Shown in pieces: positions 39,652 through 49,654 of a stretch of DNA of 64,000 bases. Under the pieces are notes generated by a model, which was not told where the DNA came from, searched no databases, and worked only from the letters and a program-made list of their open reading frames with translations. This stretch comes from Sphingobacteriaceae bacterium (lineage in GTDB: Bacteria > Bacteroidota > Bacteroidia > B-17B0 > Aurantibacillaceae). Within the stretch, counting starts at the first letter, position 1, and every line of letters starts with the position of its first letter. The stretch spans positions 91,005-155,004 of the forward strand of contig JADJMM010000017.1 of the NCBI GenBank assembly GCA_016709575.1, given 5' to 3'. Position numbers and translations under genes: made by a program.

Positions 39652-40612
39652 TGGCTATTCGGTTACTCGACATACAAAATGATGGCGCTGCTTATGTAAA
39701 GCTAAGCGCTAAGTTAAATGCTTCAGTGTTTAATTCCCTTTCTTGGATAGGAATGTTTAAGGGAATAAAAATTTACGGCATCTTTAACGATAATGATGAA
39801 CTCATCGGTTCATTTTATTTTTATGCCTTTAAAAAAATGGGCGCACAAATGTATATTACGCCTCCTTTACTCCGAACAACGGACTCTTTTTTGAAAACCG
39901 AGCAGAAAACAGTTCTAACATAAATTCATTTAATAAAAATATTATTACTGAGATTGCTGAATACGTTCAGAATCTCCCATCAAAACTAACTGTCTTTATT
40001 TTACCAACAGGTCATGTGGAAACACAACCTTTTACCTGGAAGAATATGGATGTGATGGTGAAATACACTTATCATATTGATTTAAATACACCGGAAGATA
40101 TTTTGCTGGCTAATTTAAGTTCCGAAAAACGTAAGAGTTTAAATAAAGCAAAATCCGACGAACTTGAAATTGTACGTGAAACCAATATGAAAGTGGTAAA
40201 GGAAGTTATTCTTAAAACATTTTCAAGGAATCAGATTTCGAAGAACATGAATTTTTTTGATAAAATTCTTTTTGAGTTTGCGAATAGCCATAATGCTTTT
40301 GCTTTCGTAGCTTATCGCGATAAAAAACCTATTGCTGCTACATTTTGTGTTCATGATTCGCAGCGTGCCTATTATTTGTTTGGAGGATACGATGCCGAAA
40401 TTAAACATCATGGTGCCGGCGTAAGTTGTATGTGGCAAAGTATTTTGTTGGCAAAGCAAATGGGTTTAAAGACTTTTGATTTCGAAGGCAGTATGGTTCC
40501 TGAAATTGAAAAATATTTCCGTGGCTTTGGCGGAACACTTGTCCCATATTACGCAGCTTATAAAGCTTCATTGCCACTTAAACTATTATTTAAATTAAGA
40601 AAGAAATTGTAG
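39651..40612 (+). CDS. FemAB/GNAT-like acyltransferase, copy 2 (frameshift near 39889)
   Basis: A tandem paralogue of the gene at 38686. A missing T in the run at 39887-39892 breaks it; restored, DSFFENRAENSSNINSFNKN continues to ETQPFTWKNMDVMVKYTYHI and FDFEGSMVPEIEKYFRGFGG, giving about 320 residues. Shared landmarks with copy 1: AATFC-x-x-D-S, Y-L-x-G-G-Y, H-G-A-G-x-S-C, FEGSM, YFR-x-F-G-G-x-L-V-P-Y. Start ATG overlaps the end of copy 1. The two may act in series or on different acceptors. Confidence 0.75.
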
Positions 40613-41460
40613 TGAAAGCCATTATATCTCACGATATCGATCATATAACAGTTACAGAGCATTTGCTTTCGGATCTGATTGTGCCCAAATTTTTAATCCG
40701 AAGTCATTTAGAACTAGTTTTATGTAAAATATCGTTTACAGAATATATTTCACGTTGGACTGACTTTTTGAAAAACAAATGGCAGAACATTGATGAACTA
40801 ATCACTTACAACAATGTAAAACAAGTACCTTCTTCATTTTTTATTGGAGTAAAAAAAGGAATTGGTTTAAGTTATTCAAATGAATTAGCTGTTGTTTGGA
40901 TGGAACAAATGATAAACAGAGGTTGCGAATTTAATTTACATGGCATTAATTTTAATAGTATTAATGTAATTAAGGAAGAAAAGGAATTGTTCTATAAACT
41001 ATGTAAACAAGAGGCAACCGGTATTCGTATGCATTATGTGCGTTCTGATCAGGAAACCTTATTGAGTTTAAGTAAAGCCGGATATAAATTTGACACAACC
41101 GTTCATGCATTTGAGAACCCTTATAAAGTTGGTGACATGTGGGAGTTCCCTTTTCAGATAATGGATGGTTGGGTAATTGAGAACGGCAAGAAGTGGCAAA
41201 GTTCTAATCTTAATAAAGCTAAAGAGCTAACCAAAAAGCAAATTGATAAAGCCCATAAGCATAACTTAATGTATTTGGGAATTGATTTCCACGACCGCTA
41301 CTTTAGTAGATCCTTTAATACTTGGTTAGAATGGTATATGTGGGTGGTGGATTATTTAATTCAAAATAAAATTGAGTTTGTGAATTATGCTACTGCCATT
41401 AAGGAATTAGAACAAGTAAATCTACATCAGGAATCTAAAGCAATTAAAATTGAGCATTAA
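40612..41460 (+). CDS. Polysaccharide deacetylase-like protein
   Basis: 282 residues, start GTG at 40612 in TAGTGA overlap with the previous stop. The NodB-type metal motif is recognisable (ISHDIDHITV, with Asp and His ligands) at residues 4-13, then SFFIGV, NLHGINFNS near 110 and GIRMHYVRSD near 140. It lacks a signal peptide, so it would act on cytoplasmic or membrane-lipid-linked sugars. XrtA-type exopolysaccharide clusters pair such deacetylases with FemAB proteins, the same company as here; that likeness is inference. Confidence 0.7.
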   Translation: MKAIISHDIDHITVTEHLLSDLIVPKFLIRSHLELVLCKISFTEYISRWTDFLKNKWQNIDELITYNNVKQVPSSFFIGVKKGIGLSYSNELAVVWMEQMINRGCEFNLHGINFNSINVIKEEKELFYKLCKQEATGIRMHYVRSDQETLLSLSKAGYKFDTTVHAFENPYKVGDMWEFPFQIMDGWVIENGKKWQSSNLNKAKELTKKQIDKAHKHNLMYLGIDFHDRYFSRSFNTWLEWYMWVVDYLIQNKIEFVNYATAIKELEQVNLHQESKAIKIEH

Positions 41461-42681
41461 ACTACTTATACTTACCCAATATTTTCCTCCTGAAGTAGGC
41501 GCGCCTCAAAACCGCTTGTTTGAATTAGCTTTGCGTTTAAAACAAGGTGGAGTAGACGTAACAGTTTTAACAGCCATGCCTAATTATCCAAAAATGGAAA
41601 TTATGGAGGCGTATAAGGGCAAAGACTATTTCTATGAAGAAATGGAGGGTTTAAAAGTTCATCGTAGTTCTATTTTTGTTTCTAAAAGTAAATCTATTGT
41701 AAACCGTTTAAGAAATTATTTTTCGTTTGTGTATTCCAGCGCCCGTTGTGGTGTAAAACATATTGGTGATGTAGATGTTATTTTATGCGAATCGCCGCCT
41801 TTGTTTTTAGGTTATTCTGCATTGTATTTAAAACGTAAGAAAAACGCTAAACTAATTTTTAACGTATCAGACTTATGGCCTGAGTCGGCCGAGAAGCTGG
41901 GTGTTGTTACTAATAAATTCTTATTGAACTTGGCGTATAATCTAGAGGCTAAATTATATAAAAGTTCTGTGTTAGTAACAGGACAAACACAAGGAATTTG
42001 CAAAGACATCAATTACCGTTTCCCAAATAAAAAAACATATTGGTTACCAAATGGAGTCGATTTAAATTATTACGACCCTCAGCGTATTTCAGATACAAAA
42101 TGGCGCGAAGAAAATAATATTAGCAGCAAAGATTTTGTGTTTTTGTATGCCGGCATTATTGGTATTGCGCAAGGACTAGAAGTCATTATTAACGCAGCTA
42201 AATTGGTTAAAGATAAACCTCATTTGAAATTTGTATTGTTAGGTAATGGTCCTGAAAAAGAGAAATTAGTTCAGTTACAAAAACAAGAAAACTTAAGTAA
42301 CGTTATTTTTATTGATTCAGTTTCAAAGTCAGAAATGCCACAAGTATTGAAAGCTGTTAATGCAGTAATTGTCCCACTTAAAAAATTAGATTTATTTAAA
42401 GGGGCTATTCCTCCAAATTATTTGAAAGTTTAGCTATGCAATTACCCGTGTTATTAGGTGTAGATGGCGAAGCGCGCGAATTGTTTATTGAACAAGGCAA
42501 ATGTGGTTTGTATTTTGAACCTGAGAATGCAGAGGAATTAGCCAAACAAGTTAATTTAATAAGTTCGGATGCAAACTTAGCAAAACAATTAGGTGAAAAT
42601 GGGAGAAAGTATGTGGATGAGAAATTCAACCGTGATGCTATCGCCAATAAATTTTTAGAGCAATTGATAAATTATAATTGA
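41450..42681 (+). CDS. Glycosyltransferase family 4 protein, WbuB-like (frameshift near 42414)
   Basis: About 410 residues. TTG start at 41450 (SIKLLILTQYFPPEVGAPQNRLF follows, in two parts) overlapping the preceding gene by 11 bases. The break at CC (42413-42414) is cured by adding one C: AIPPKLFESLAMQLPVLLGVDG then reads on. GT-B fold with LCESPPLFLGYSALYLKRKK and FNVSDLWPESAEKLG, features of WbuB-type (fucosamine/N-acetylamino sugar) transferases, and the C-terminal EAR...GLYFEPENAEELA donor part. It would add an amino sugar to a lipid carrier. Donor is not certain. Confidence 0.85.
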
Positions 42682-43906
42682 AAAGAACAGCTGAAATATT
42701 CTTTAATACCATGCCCGTGTTGCTTTGCTTCATGATGTCGTATGGAATAGGGTTAGGTCCGATTGTTATACTTTGGTTTCTCTCTTCTTTATTTTATTTT
42801 GATAAAGAACGTTTTATTTCAGGCATTAAGAATCCCTGGTTTCTTATCATGTTCTTCTTTTTTCTGATACATTGTGTTAGCGGGCTTTTTCCGATAACGT
42901 GCATGGCGCTTTTAAAGCAATTGAGAATAAGTTAAGTTTCCTTGTGTTTCCTTATCTTTTTTTTCTGTGTAAAATCAATAATCATACAGTGAAGCGTATG
43001 CTGATTGCTTTTGTTACAGGCTGTTTTTTTTCATTAGTCATTTGTGTGGTAAGAGCCATTTATATTTATTTCACAACTGGTGCGAATGAATTCTTTTATA
43101 GTTTATTCTCGGTATTGATTCACGCTGGTTATTTCTCAATGTACATGTTGTTTTGTATTCTTATCATTGTATTCGTGTATCCGAAATGGTTTGGTAAAGA
43201 CAAATGGGCGCGTATTATTTCTTATTTTTTAATACTCGCTTTTCTGACAGGAATCTTTTTGTGCGCTTCAAAGATCGGGTATGCCACAGCGGTTTTGATT
43301 TTAATTATAACTCCGATTGTTAAATTCAAGCACAGACTTAACTTAAAAACATTTTTGATTTCATCTGTATTTTTTTTGACTGTGTTCTTTACGATGGTAA
43401 AAATATTTCCAAAGCCTTTTGAGCGCCTGAATAATGTGTTTACTACATTGTCCTCCAAAAATATTGATAAAACCTCCGGAGAAAGCACTGCGGTTCGTTT
43501 ATTGATATGGAATGAGTGTAAGGAGATAGTAAAAGAGAATTTCTGGTTAGGGGTAGGGGCAGGAGATGCAAACGATATGTTGCAAGAACGTTACAGAAAA
43601 AACGGACTTACAGGCGCACTTGAACATAATTTAAATGCGCACAACCAGTATTTTCAAACCGCAATAGCATTAGGGTTGGTTGGTTTATTGACTATCATCT
43701 TTCTGACTTTTGGTATGATGATTTACGCCTTTATAAAAAGGCACATTTTGTTAGCCTTGTTCAGCATTATTATCATCCTGAATTTCCTTGTTGAATCCAT
43801 GCTCCAAACCGAATCAGGAAATTTATTCTTTACAGGATTTCTTTGCGTAATGCTGGCTCATGATGTATTGAGATTGAGGGACTCGTCAACTGAAAATTTC
43901 AAATAA
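42678..43906 (+). CDS. O-antigen ligase/polymerase-like membrane protein (frameshift near 42888)
   Basis: About 409 residues with some ten membrane helices. One T is missing at 42886-42890; restored, SGLFSDNVHGAFKAIENKLS joins the two pieces. A Wzy_C/O-antigen ligase signature is present: a long periplasmic loop with LLIWNECKEIVKENFWLGVGAGDAN (in part) and HNLNAHNQYFQTAIALGLVGL, whose H-N-x-Y-L/F-Q pattern is the family site for the lipid-linked glycan. TTG start at 42678 overlaps the GT stop by four bases. It would join or polymerise the glycan made by the upstream genes. Last gene of the cluster. Confidence 0.82.
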
Positions 43907-44248
43907 CAATTTCACACCCAGAGCTTGCTGCGTTAGTTATAATTTTTTGGGATGTAATTAAGCTGCGAGTAAAAGTGTAATCATATAAAAATACAGCAGT
44001 ACATTACGGTTACCAAAAAATAAATAACAAAGTCTAATATGCGTTCTTGCATTTGCATTTGTTAGGTACAAATTCCGAAAAAGGAGGGTTTAAGTCAATA
44101 TACCCTGGTATATCTTGTCAACCGCCCTTTGTTAATTGGGAATCTGCTTATATAACGAAGCTACAGATCAAAAGTATCACCAAAAGGTAAATAACTATGT
44201 CTAAAAGTCTGTCGGCGGCTCTCATAGCTTAAAAAACGTGGGGAGCAC
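43907..44248. other. Unexplained 342-base spacer between convergent genes
   Basis: No convincing open frame. It holds a palindrome ATATACC-CT-GGTATAT near 44098-44113 and two related words about 180 bases apart: ACCAAAAAATAAATAACAAA near 44012 and ACCAAAAGGTAAATAACTAT near 44188, each followed by GTCTAA. Both neighbours end into it, so it is either a 3' untranslated region, a small RNA gene or a remnant. I cannot match it to tmRNA, SRP, RNase P or tRNA. Confidence 0.5.
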
Positions 44249-46566
44249 TTATTTATTTCGTTTAGGAAACTTTAGGGGATTGGCTACAATAAAGCCGTAA
44301 TAAGATGCGTTACTTGTCCTTTTTCTTCCCGCCAAGGATAGCAAAAGAAGTACGGGCAGCAGGAAGATATCAGCTATAACAGCAATAATAATCGTAATGC
44401 AGATCAAGAACCCAAAATAAAATGTACTCTGAAAATCACTTATCATTAAACTGATGAAGCCTCCCATTAAAATGAAAGTAGTTAATAGAATGGGTTTGCC
44501 TGTTTCAAAATAGGTACGCTTAAAGGCATACATTAAACTCTTACCATAACCCATTTCAATTTTTAAACGGGAAATAAAATGTATAGTATCATCCGTAGCC
44601 ACACCAAAGGCAATGCTAAAAACTAAGGAAGTCGAGGATTTTAATTCAATCCCTGCAAAACCCATAACGCCCGCCATAATTAAAAGTGGAATTACATTAG
44701 GGATAATAAACACAAACACCATCCTCCAACTGCGGTGTAAAAAGTAGGTGAGTAGGGCTATTACAAAAATTGATGAACCAAAACCTTGCATCATGTTGGT
44801 CACCATATAATCGTTATTCAAATCCACTAAATGCGCTGCGCCGGTTACGGTGACTTCAATTTCTTTTGGATTAATGTTCTCGCTTAAGTATTTTTTTAAA
44901 TGTTCGTTATGTTCTTTAACCAACATACTGCCTTTGTCTTGTATTTTTGCACTGATACGTGCACTTTTTAAATCGGTACTAATAATTCGTTTTATATCTT
45001 TATTCTTTTTGTTGGCTTTTAATTCTTTTACAATGTCATTAAAATCCTCTTCGGCCGGTAAAACGTTTTTAGCATTATCATCAATAGCTTTGTAAACTGA
45101 TTTTATTAATTGTGATGGAGAATATAAAAATCCAGCCGTGTATTCTTTCTTTATAAATTCATCCAGACTATTTAATTGTTTGATGATGGAATAATCCCAA
45201 ATGTTTTTGTCGGTAGCTGTTATTTTTATTTGTAACTCTAATGGACGGACACCACTGTATTCTTTATCAAAGAAATTGAAGTCTTGTTTAATTTTCACCC
45301 TATTACTTAAATCATCGAGTAATAAATTATTCACTTTAATTTTCGTGGCACCAAAAACAGAAAGTACAATTAAAACAACGGTAATAACAGCAATCGTTTT
45401 TTGATTACGGAAAATCCACATTAAACCTTTGCGCATTAAATTGTAAGTGTTGTTATTGTGACTATGAACTGAAACTAATTTTTTTGGCGTGAAGAAATAG
45501 AGAGTAGTGCCGGTAACAAAGTGTAGGTTAAAATAAAAGCAATTATAATTCCAACTGAAGTATAAATACCAAAATCACGGATAGGTGTTATACTGGAGAA
45601 TAAAAGTGATAAGAAACTCACCACAGTTGTAATTAGAGTTAAGAAAGTAGGAAAGCCAACTTCTTTTAAAATTAAGGAAAAATTAATTGACGCTCCGTTC
45701 CTTTTGAAAGTTCCTCAAAGTACTTAGTGAAAAAATGAACTACATCACTCATGCCCGCAATAAAAATCATAGTGGGTAACATAACACTCATAATATCGAT
45801 GGATTTCCCCATCATGGCCATAATACCGAGTGTCCAGAAAATAGAAATTAATACAATGGAAATCGGAACAATAATTCCGTACAGACTTCTAAACGATAAC
45901 CACAAGAAAAATATTACTAATCCAAAGGCAATGGTTAAAAAATACACAAACTCGTTTTGTAAAGTTTGGAGATATACATCCTGTGCAAAAATCCGTCCTA
46001 CATAATGAATATCATCAAAATTATATTTCTTTATCGCAGCTTCAATATTATGAGCTAGTGTATCACATTTCTTTTTGCTTAATTCATCAAAGGTTTTAAT
46101 ATAAATGGTAAGGGATTTTGCGTTTTTAGGAAAGAACGAACCAATTAATTCACCCGATTCGTAAATACGAGTACTATCGTCTTTGTATAATTCCGGATCA
46201 TCATAATGCAATACTTTAGTTTGCACTGGCACTAAACCGCCCAATGATAAAATTTTAAATTGGTTGGAGAAATAACTTTGGTAACGTAATTAAGTTTAGC
46301 GCAATCGTTGGTGAGTGAATTTATTTTTCGAGAAAGTCTTTTTGAAAAATACCCTTTTTGTTTTCGAGGGCAATTAAAACGAACTCATTATCGTATTCAA
46401 ACTTCTCGCGGAAGTTATTATACACTTCCAATTCATTATCTTCATTTGGAAAGAAGTCCTCAAAATTATAATTGAATTGCAGATTTTTGATTTGAAATCC
46501 GCACAAAACAGAAAAACCTATAACGAAGGCCAGTATAATTAAATTGTATGATTTCTGTTTTTTGAT
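44249..46566 (-). CDS. MMPL/RND-superfamily exporter (several frameshifts)
   Basis: A patched-permease transporter of about 770 residues in three visible pieces (46506-46321, 46244-45672, 45436-44249). Single-base losses near 46324-46328, 46253-46256, 45692 and 45479-45485 account for all breaks; restored joins are FLEKINSLTNDCAKLNYVTK, TNLKILSLGGLVPVQTK, and SRQKKLVSVHSHNNNTYNLM. Two halves each carry SSD-type membrane bundles (MSVMLPTMIFIAGMSDVVHFF; SLVFSIAFGVATDDTIHFISR), with Asp residues of RND type. The 5' end is unclear: an in-frame stop lies at 46570-46572 and no ATG follows before NLIILAFVIGFSVL. It may export hopanoids, lipids or pigments; unproven. Confidence 0.8.
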
Positions 46567-46570
46567 AGTT

Positions 46571-46578
46571 CAAAGATA
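46571..46578 (-). promoter_or_regulatory. Possible -7 box (TATCTTTG) of the MMPL gene
   Basis: Exact TAnnTTTG on the minus strand directly before the coding region. If correct the leader is a few bases long. The same bases contain a TTG that could be the start in another frame, so only one of the two readings can hold. Confidence 0.35.
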
Positions 46579-46636
46579 TAATTTAAGAGCGGAAAATAGC
46601 CTAAATCCAAAACATTAATCCCGAGAGCTATCAAAT

Positions 46637-46671
46637 AAAAAAGCCACGAACTTTTAGGAATTTCGCTTTTT
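46637..46671 (-). terminator. Possible terminator of the UspA gene
   Basis: AAAAAGC/GCTTTTT arms with a partly paired centre (CGAA/TTCG-like), followed on the minus strand by TTTTTTATTT. It is 19 bases past the UspA stop. Confidence 0.4.
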
Positions 46672-46689
46672 AAATGGTTTAAATTATAA

Positions 46690-47594
46690 TTACATTCCTG
46701 ATGTACCAGAGAACATGCTGATATCTGTTCCGTCTGAATTAATTTCAGGGGTTACAGCAATAACAGGAACTTTTGAATGGTGAATTACCTGTTGTGCGTA
46801 TGGACCTAAGAAGAAACCACTGATTTCAGCATCTTGATCGGTCATGATAATAACTAAATCAGCTTTTACTTTTTCAGCGTGTTTTATAGTTGCATCAGCT
46901 CTGTTTTTCACATCCTTTAATACTTCAGAAGTACATGTAACCGATTTATCTGTAGCAAATTTTTTAATTTGAGTCATTACAACATCCATTCCGGCAGCTT
47001 CATTTTCATCATCTCTGCCTAATAAACCAACAACATGTAAGTGAGCGCTAAAAGCTTTTGCTAACTCAATTGAGTAATTTACTTTTGGCGGCTGTGTCCT
47101 GATGTATCAATTGGCATTAATATATTAGTGTAGCCGAATTTATTTGCTTTTTCGCTCATGGTCATAACCGGACAAGCGCTCTTAGTAATTACTTTTAATG
47201 TGTTACTGCCAATTACTAATTCTTCTAATGGAGAGTAACCATGTGTTCCCATTACTACTAAATCTGCTTTCATATCTTTAGCAGTATTAATAATTTCTTT
47301 TGTTGGGTTTCCTAAACTAACAATTGTATTTACAGATACGCCGTATTCTTTACTAACGGATGAAGCTAACTCATTTAATTTATTGCTGGCACCTGTTTCG
47401 TATGCTTCAGGAGTTTCCAAATGCATAGGTTGTTCAAGCACTGCATAATGTTCGTATTGTTTATTTATAACATGTAATAAATAAACATCACCTTTAGTGT
47501 ATTTAGCTAAAAATGCACCGTGTTTAATGGCTAACAACGAAGTTTCAGAAAAGTCAACCGGGATAAGGATTTTGTTAGAGTTAAAGTGTATCAT
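46690..47594 (-). CDS. Tandem universal stress protein (UspA) (frameshift near 47084)
   Basis: Two Usp domains in one chain of about 302 residues. One base is missing in the run at 47083-47086; restored, GHSRQKVNYSIELAKAFSA continues into domain 2. Domain 1 starts NKILIPVDFSETSLLAIKHG and has the ATP-loop pattern VVMGTHGYSPLEELVIGSNT; domain 2 has NILMPID and ends VIHHSKVPVIAVTPE, but its loop is degenerate (DAEISGFFLGPYAQQ). Double Usps occur across Bacteroidota and respond to starvation and oxygen stress. 38 bases after the Nudix gene on the same strand. Confidence 0.9.
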
Positions 47595-47632
47595 AAGGAG
47601 TTTGTTTTAATACTTAAATATACAATAATTTT

Positions 47633-48249
47633 TCAATTCGGAATACTGACGAAAATCAAATCTAAAACTGATGGATATGTGTTTTTTGTAACTTCATTTT
47701 TTATAGCAGTTTTATCTAACCATTCCACTTTTCAATATTTTCTTCGGTTTGAGGAATGAGTTTTCCTGTAAAACAGCTCTTCATTAAAAACCAATAGGTT
47801 GTTTTAAGGGCATAGGTGCCTTTATAGGGATAAATATGATAAGTAGAAGGTAATTCATTTATAATTTCAAGTCCCGTTATAGCGCATTCCTCTTCGCATT
47901 CTCGAATGGCAGCTTGTTTGGAGCTCTCTCCTTTGTCAATTTTGCCCTTTGGTAAATCCCATTTATTAAGACGATAAATAAAAAGGTATTTTTTGTTTTG
48001 CTCTATTAAACCACCGGCAGCTTCAATATATTTAAATTCATTTTTCAGTTCTTCAAACAAAGTATCAACATTAAAACATTTTAAAATCAAATCCGGTCCA
48101 TCATTTTGTTCAATAAAAGTATGGATTCGCTCATTTAGTGTTTTTTTAGATAAATTAACCGTGTCTACAATTAATTGATTCCCTGCGGGTTGAATATCAC
48201 CCGTAGTTAACAACATAAATTTCGAATTGTAATACACTTTTTTGTTCAT
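47633..48249 (-). CDS. Nudix hydrolase (frameshift near 47730)
   Basis: About 205 residues with the Nudix box in GKIDKGESSKQAAIRECEEECA (read as two parts: G-x5-E and REC-EE) near residue 105. A missing A at 47729-47732 cuts the C-terminus; restored, ENIEKVEWLDKTAIKNEV runs to a stop at 47633. The N-terminal 80 residues (YNSKFMLLTTGD...) are an extra module seen in some Bacteroidota NUDIX proteins. Substrate unknown. Divergent from pyrE with only 43 bases between starts. Confidence 0.85.
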
Positions 48250-48280
48250 AAAAATCTCTTTCTAAAAGCTTTTATAAGAT

Positions 48281-48288
48281 TAATTTTG
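48281..48288 (+). promoter_or_regulatory. -7 box of pyrE (TAATTTTG), near-leaderless
   Basis: Exact TAnnTTTG ending five bases before the pyrE ATG. Transcription would start at or beside the ATG, so the message is almost leaderless. Confidence 0.6.
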
Positions 48289-48292
48289 CGCC

Positions 48293-48943
48293 ATGACCTC
48301 GTTCGATGACTCCGCGCATAAAATTGCCGAATTTTTACTTCAAATCAAAGCCATAAAGCTTAGTCCTGAAAACCCATTTACTTGGGCTAGCGGACGCAAA
48401 TCACCTATATATTGTGATAACCGTAAAACGTTGTCTTATCCGCAAATACGTACGTATATCCGTCAGGAATATGTGAATATGATTACCCAGTCTTTTGGTC
48501 GTCCCGATGTTATTGCGGGTGTTGCTACAGGTGGTATTGCTCAAGGTGCATTAATTGCACAGGAAATGGGTTTACCTTTTGTTTATGTTAGAAGCGAAGC
48601 CAAAAAGCATGGTATGACTAACATGATTGAAGGTGTTATTGAAAAAGGGCAGAGTGTAATTGTAGTTGAAGATTTAATTTCCACTGGCGGTAGTAGTTTA
48701 AAAGCGGTTGACGCTTTAAAGGAAGCCGGTTGTGTTGTTAAAGGAATGGTAGCCATTTTTACTTATGGTTTTGATGAAGCTACTGAGAATTTTAAAAAAG
48801 CAAACATCTTGGTTAAAACGTTAACCGATTACAATATTTTAATTGAAGAAGCATTAAAGAAAGATTATATCACCGAAAAAGATGTTGACTCTTTAAAAGC
48901 TTGGCGTAAAGACCCTGCAACTTGGGGCATCGTAACCAGTTAA
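48293..48943 (+). CDS. pyrE: Orotate phosphoribosyltransferase
   Basis: 216 residues. It joins orotate and PRPP to form OMP in pyrimidine synthesis. The PRPP-binding loop is VIVVEDLISTGGSS near 122-135; the substrate loop is RSEAKKHGMTN near 102-112 (mobile catalytic loop with Lys and His) and ASGRKSPIYCDNR near 32. Length and start (ATG 48293) are standard. It is followed at once by two small genes on the same strand, possibly co-transcribed. Confidence 0.95.
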   Translation: MTSFDDSAHKIAEFLLQIKAIKLSPENPFTWASGRKSPIYCDNRKTLSYPQIRTYIRQEYVNMITQSFGRPDVIAGVATGGIAQGALIAQEMGLPFVYVRSEAKKHGMTNMIEGVIEKGQSVIVVEDLISTGGSSLKAVDALKEAGCVVKGMVAIFTYGFDEATENFKKANILVKTLTDYNILIEEALKKDYITEKDVDSLKAWRKDPATWGIVTS

Positions 48944-48947
48944 TTCA

Positions 48948-49367
48948 TTGGCAGAATTTACCATCATAAGCAATATAGAGCCTACAAAAGCTACTATTAA
49001 ACAATTGTTTGATTTTTTGATTGACTTCAAAAATTTCAAATCTATTTTACCCGAAGATAAAGTTGAAAATTTTGAATACACGGCCGATAGCTGCAGTTTT
49101 ACTATTCGTGGTATTACAGCTTTAACTATAAAACAGGTGAGTAAAACCCCGTACTCGAGTGTGAAATTCCAAACGGAAGGCTTAGCTAAATTTAATTTTG
49201 TTTTGGAAGCGAAATTTATTGGTGAAGCAGAAAAGCCCGGACAATGTTGTATTGAATTGTTTGCTGATATGAATCCATTTATAAAAGTGATGGCCGAAAA
49301 ACCACTCACGGGATTAGTAAATACAATGGCACTAAAATTATCTCAACTAGAAAATTTTAATTCATGA
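48948..49367 (+). CDS. SRPBCC-like protein
   Basis: 139 residues. TTG start at 48948, four bases past the pyrE stop. Pattern of the START/SRPBCC fold: FTIISNIEPTKATIKQLFDFLIDFKNFKSIL, a beta-sheet region (SVKFQTEGLAKFNFVLEAKFIG) and a long final helix (PLTGLVNTMALKLSQLENF). Bacteroidota encode this family next to pyrE often enough that the pairing looks ordinary. Ligand unknown. Overlaps the next ATG by four bases. Confidence 0.75.
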   Translation: MAEFTIISNIEPTKATIKQLFDFLIDFKNFKSILPEDKVENFEYTADSCSFTIRGITALTIKQVSKTPYSSVKFQTEGLAKFNFVLEAKFIGEAEKPGQCCIELFADMNPFIKVMAEKPLTGLVNTMALKLSQLENFNS

Positions 49368-49654
49368 GCAATCATAAAATAAACGCCGCCATTCAATTAT
49401 TACCAATAGATACTAAAGAAGTGCGTTGGGATGTAGTGGATAGAGCTATTGCTCTTATTCATAATAGCGGATTAAATTATAAGGTTTGTCCTTTTGAAAC
49501 TGTTGTAGAAGGAACCATGCCTGAAGTAATGACCTTACTCGAGAAAATAAAAAACACTTCCTTAGAAAAAGATTGTCAGGAAATTCTCATCAACATAAAA
49601 ATTCACGCTGCTCAGCGCGATTTATCTTTCAACGAAAAGTTAGAGAAGTACTAA
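49364..49654 (+). CDS. Thiamine-binding/MTH1187-YkoF family protein
   Basis: 96 residues fitting the MTH1187/YqgV (DUF77) small ferredoxin-like fold: INAAIQLLPIDTKEVRWDVVDRAIALI, SGLNYKVCPFETVVEG near 44-59 with the conserved V-E-G, and an IKIHAAQRDLS tail. Members bind thiamine or a related ligand in a tetramer. ATG 49364 overlaps the SRPBCC stop. Converges with the antiporter gene, overlapping four bases. Confidence 0.75.
   Translation: MSNHKINAAIQLLPIDTKEVRWDVVDRAIALIHNSGLNYKVCPFETVVEGTMPEVMTLLEKIKNTSLEKDCQEILINIKIHAAQRDLSFNEKLEKY

Noticed and set aside
43907..44248. tmRNA or 6S RNA candidate, because of length and position
   Set aside because: No tRNA-like ends, no tag peptide frame and no recognisable 6S bubble; left as unexplained.
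46690..47594. Two neighbouring single-domain UspA genes
   Set aside because: A one-base repair at 47083-47086 gives the tandem-domain Usp with no stop between the halves.
47993..48178. Plus-strand open frame inside the Nudix gene
   Set aside because: Antisense to a clear Nudix protein, with no start signals or family pattern.
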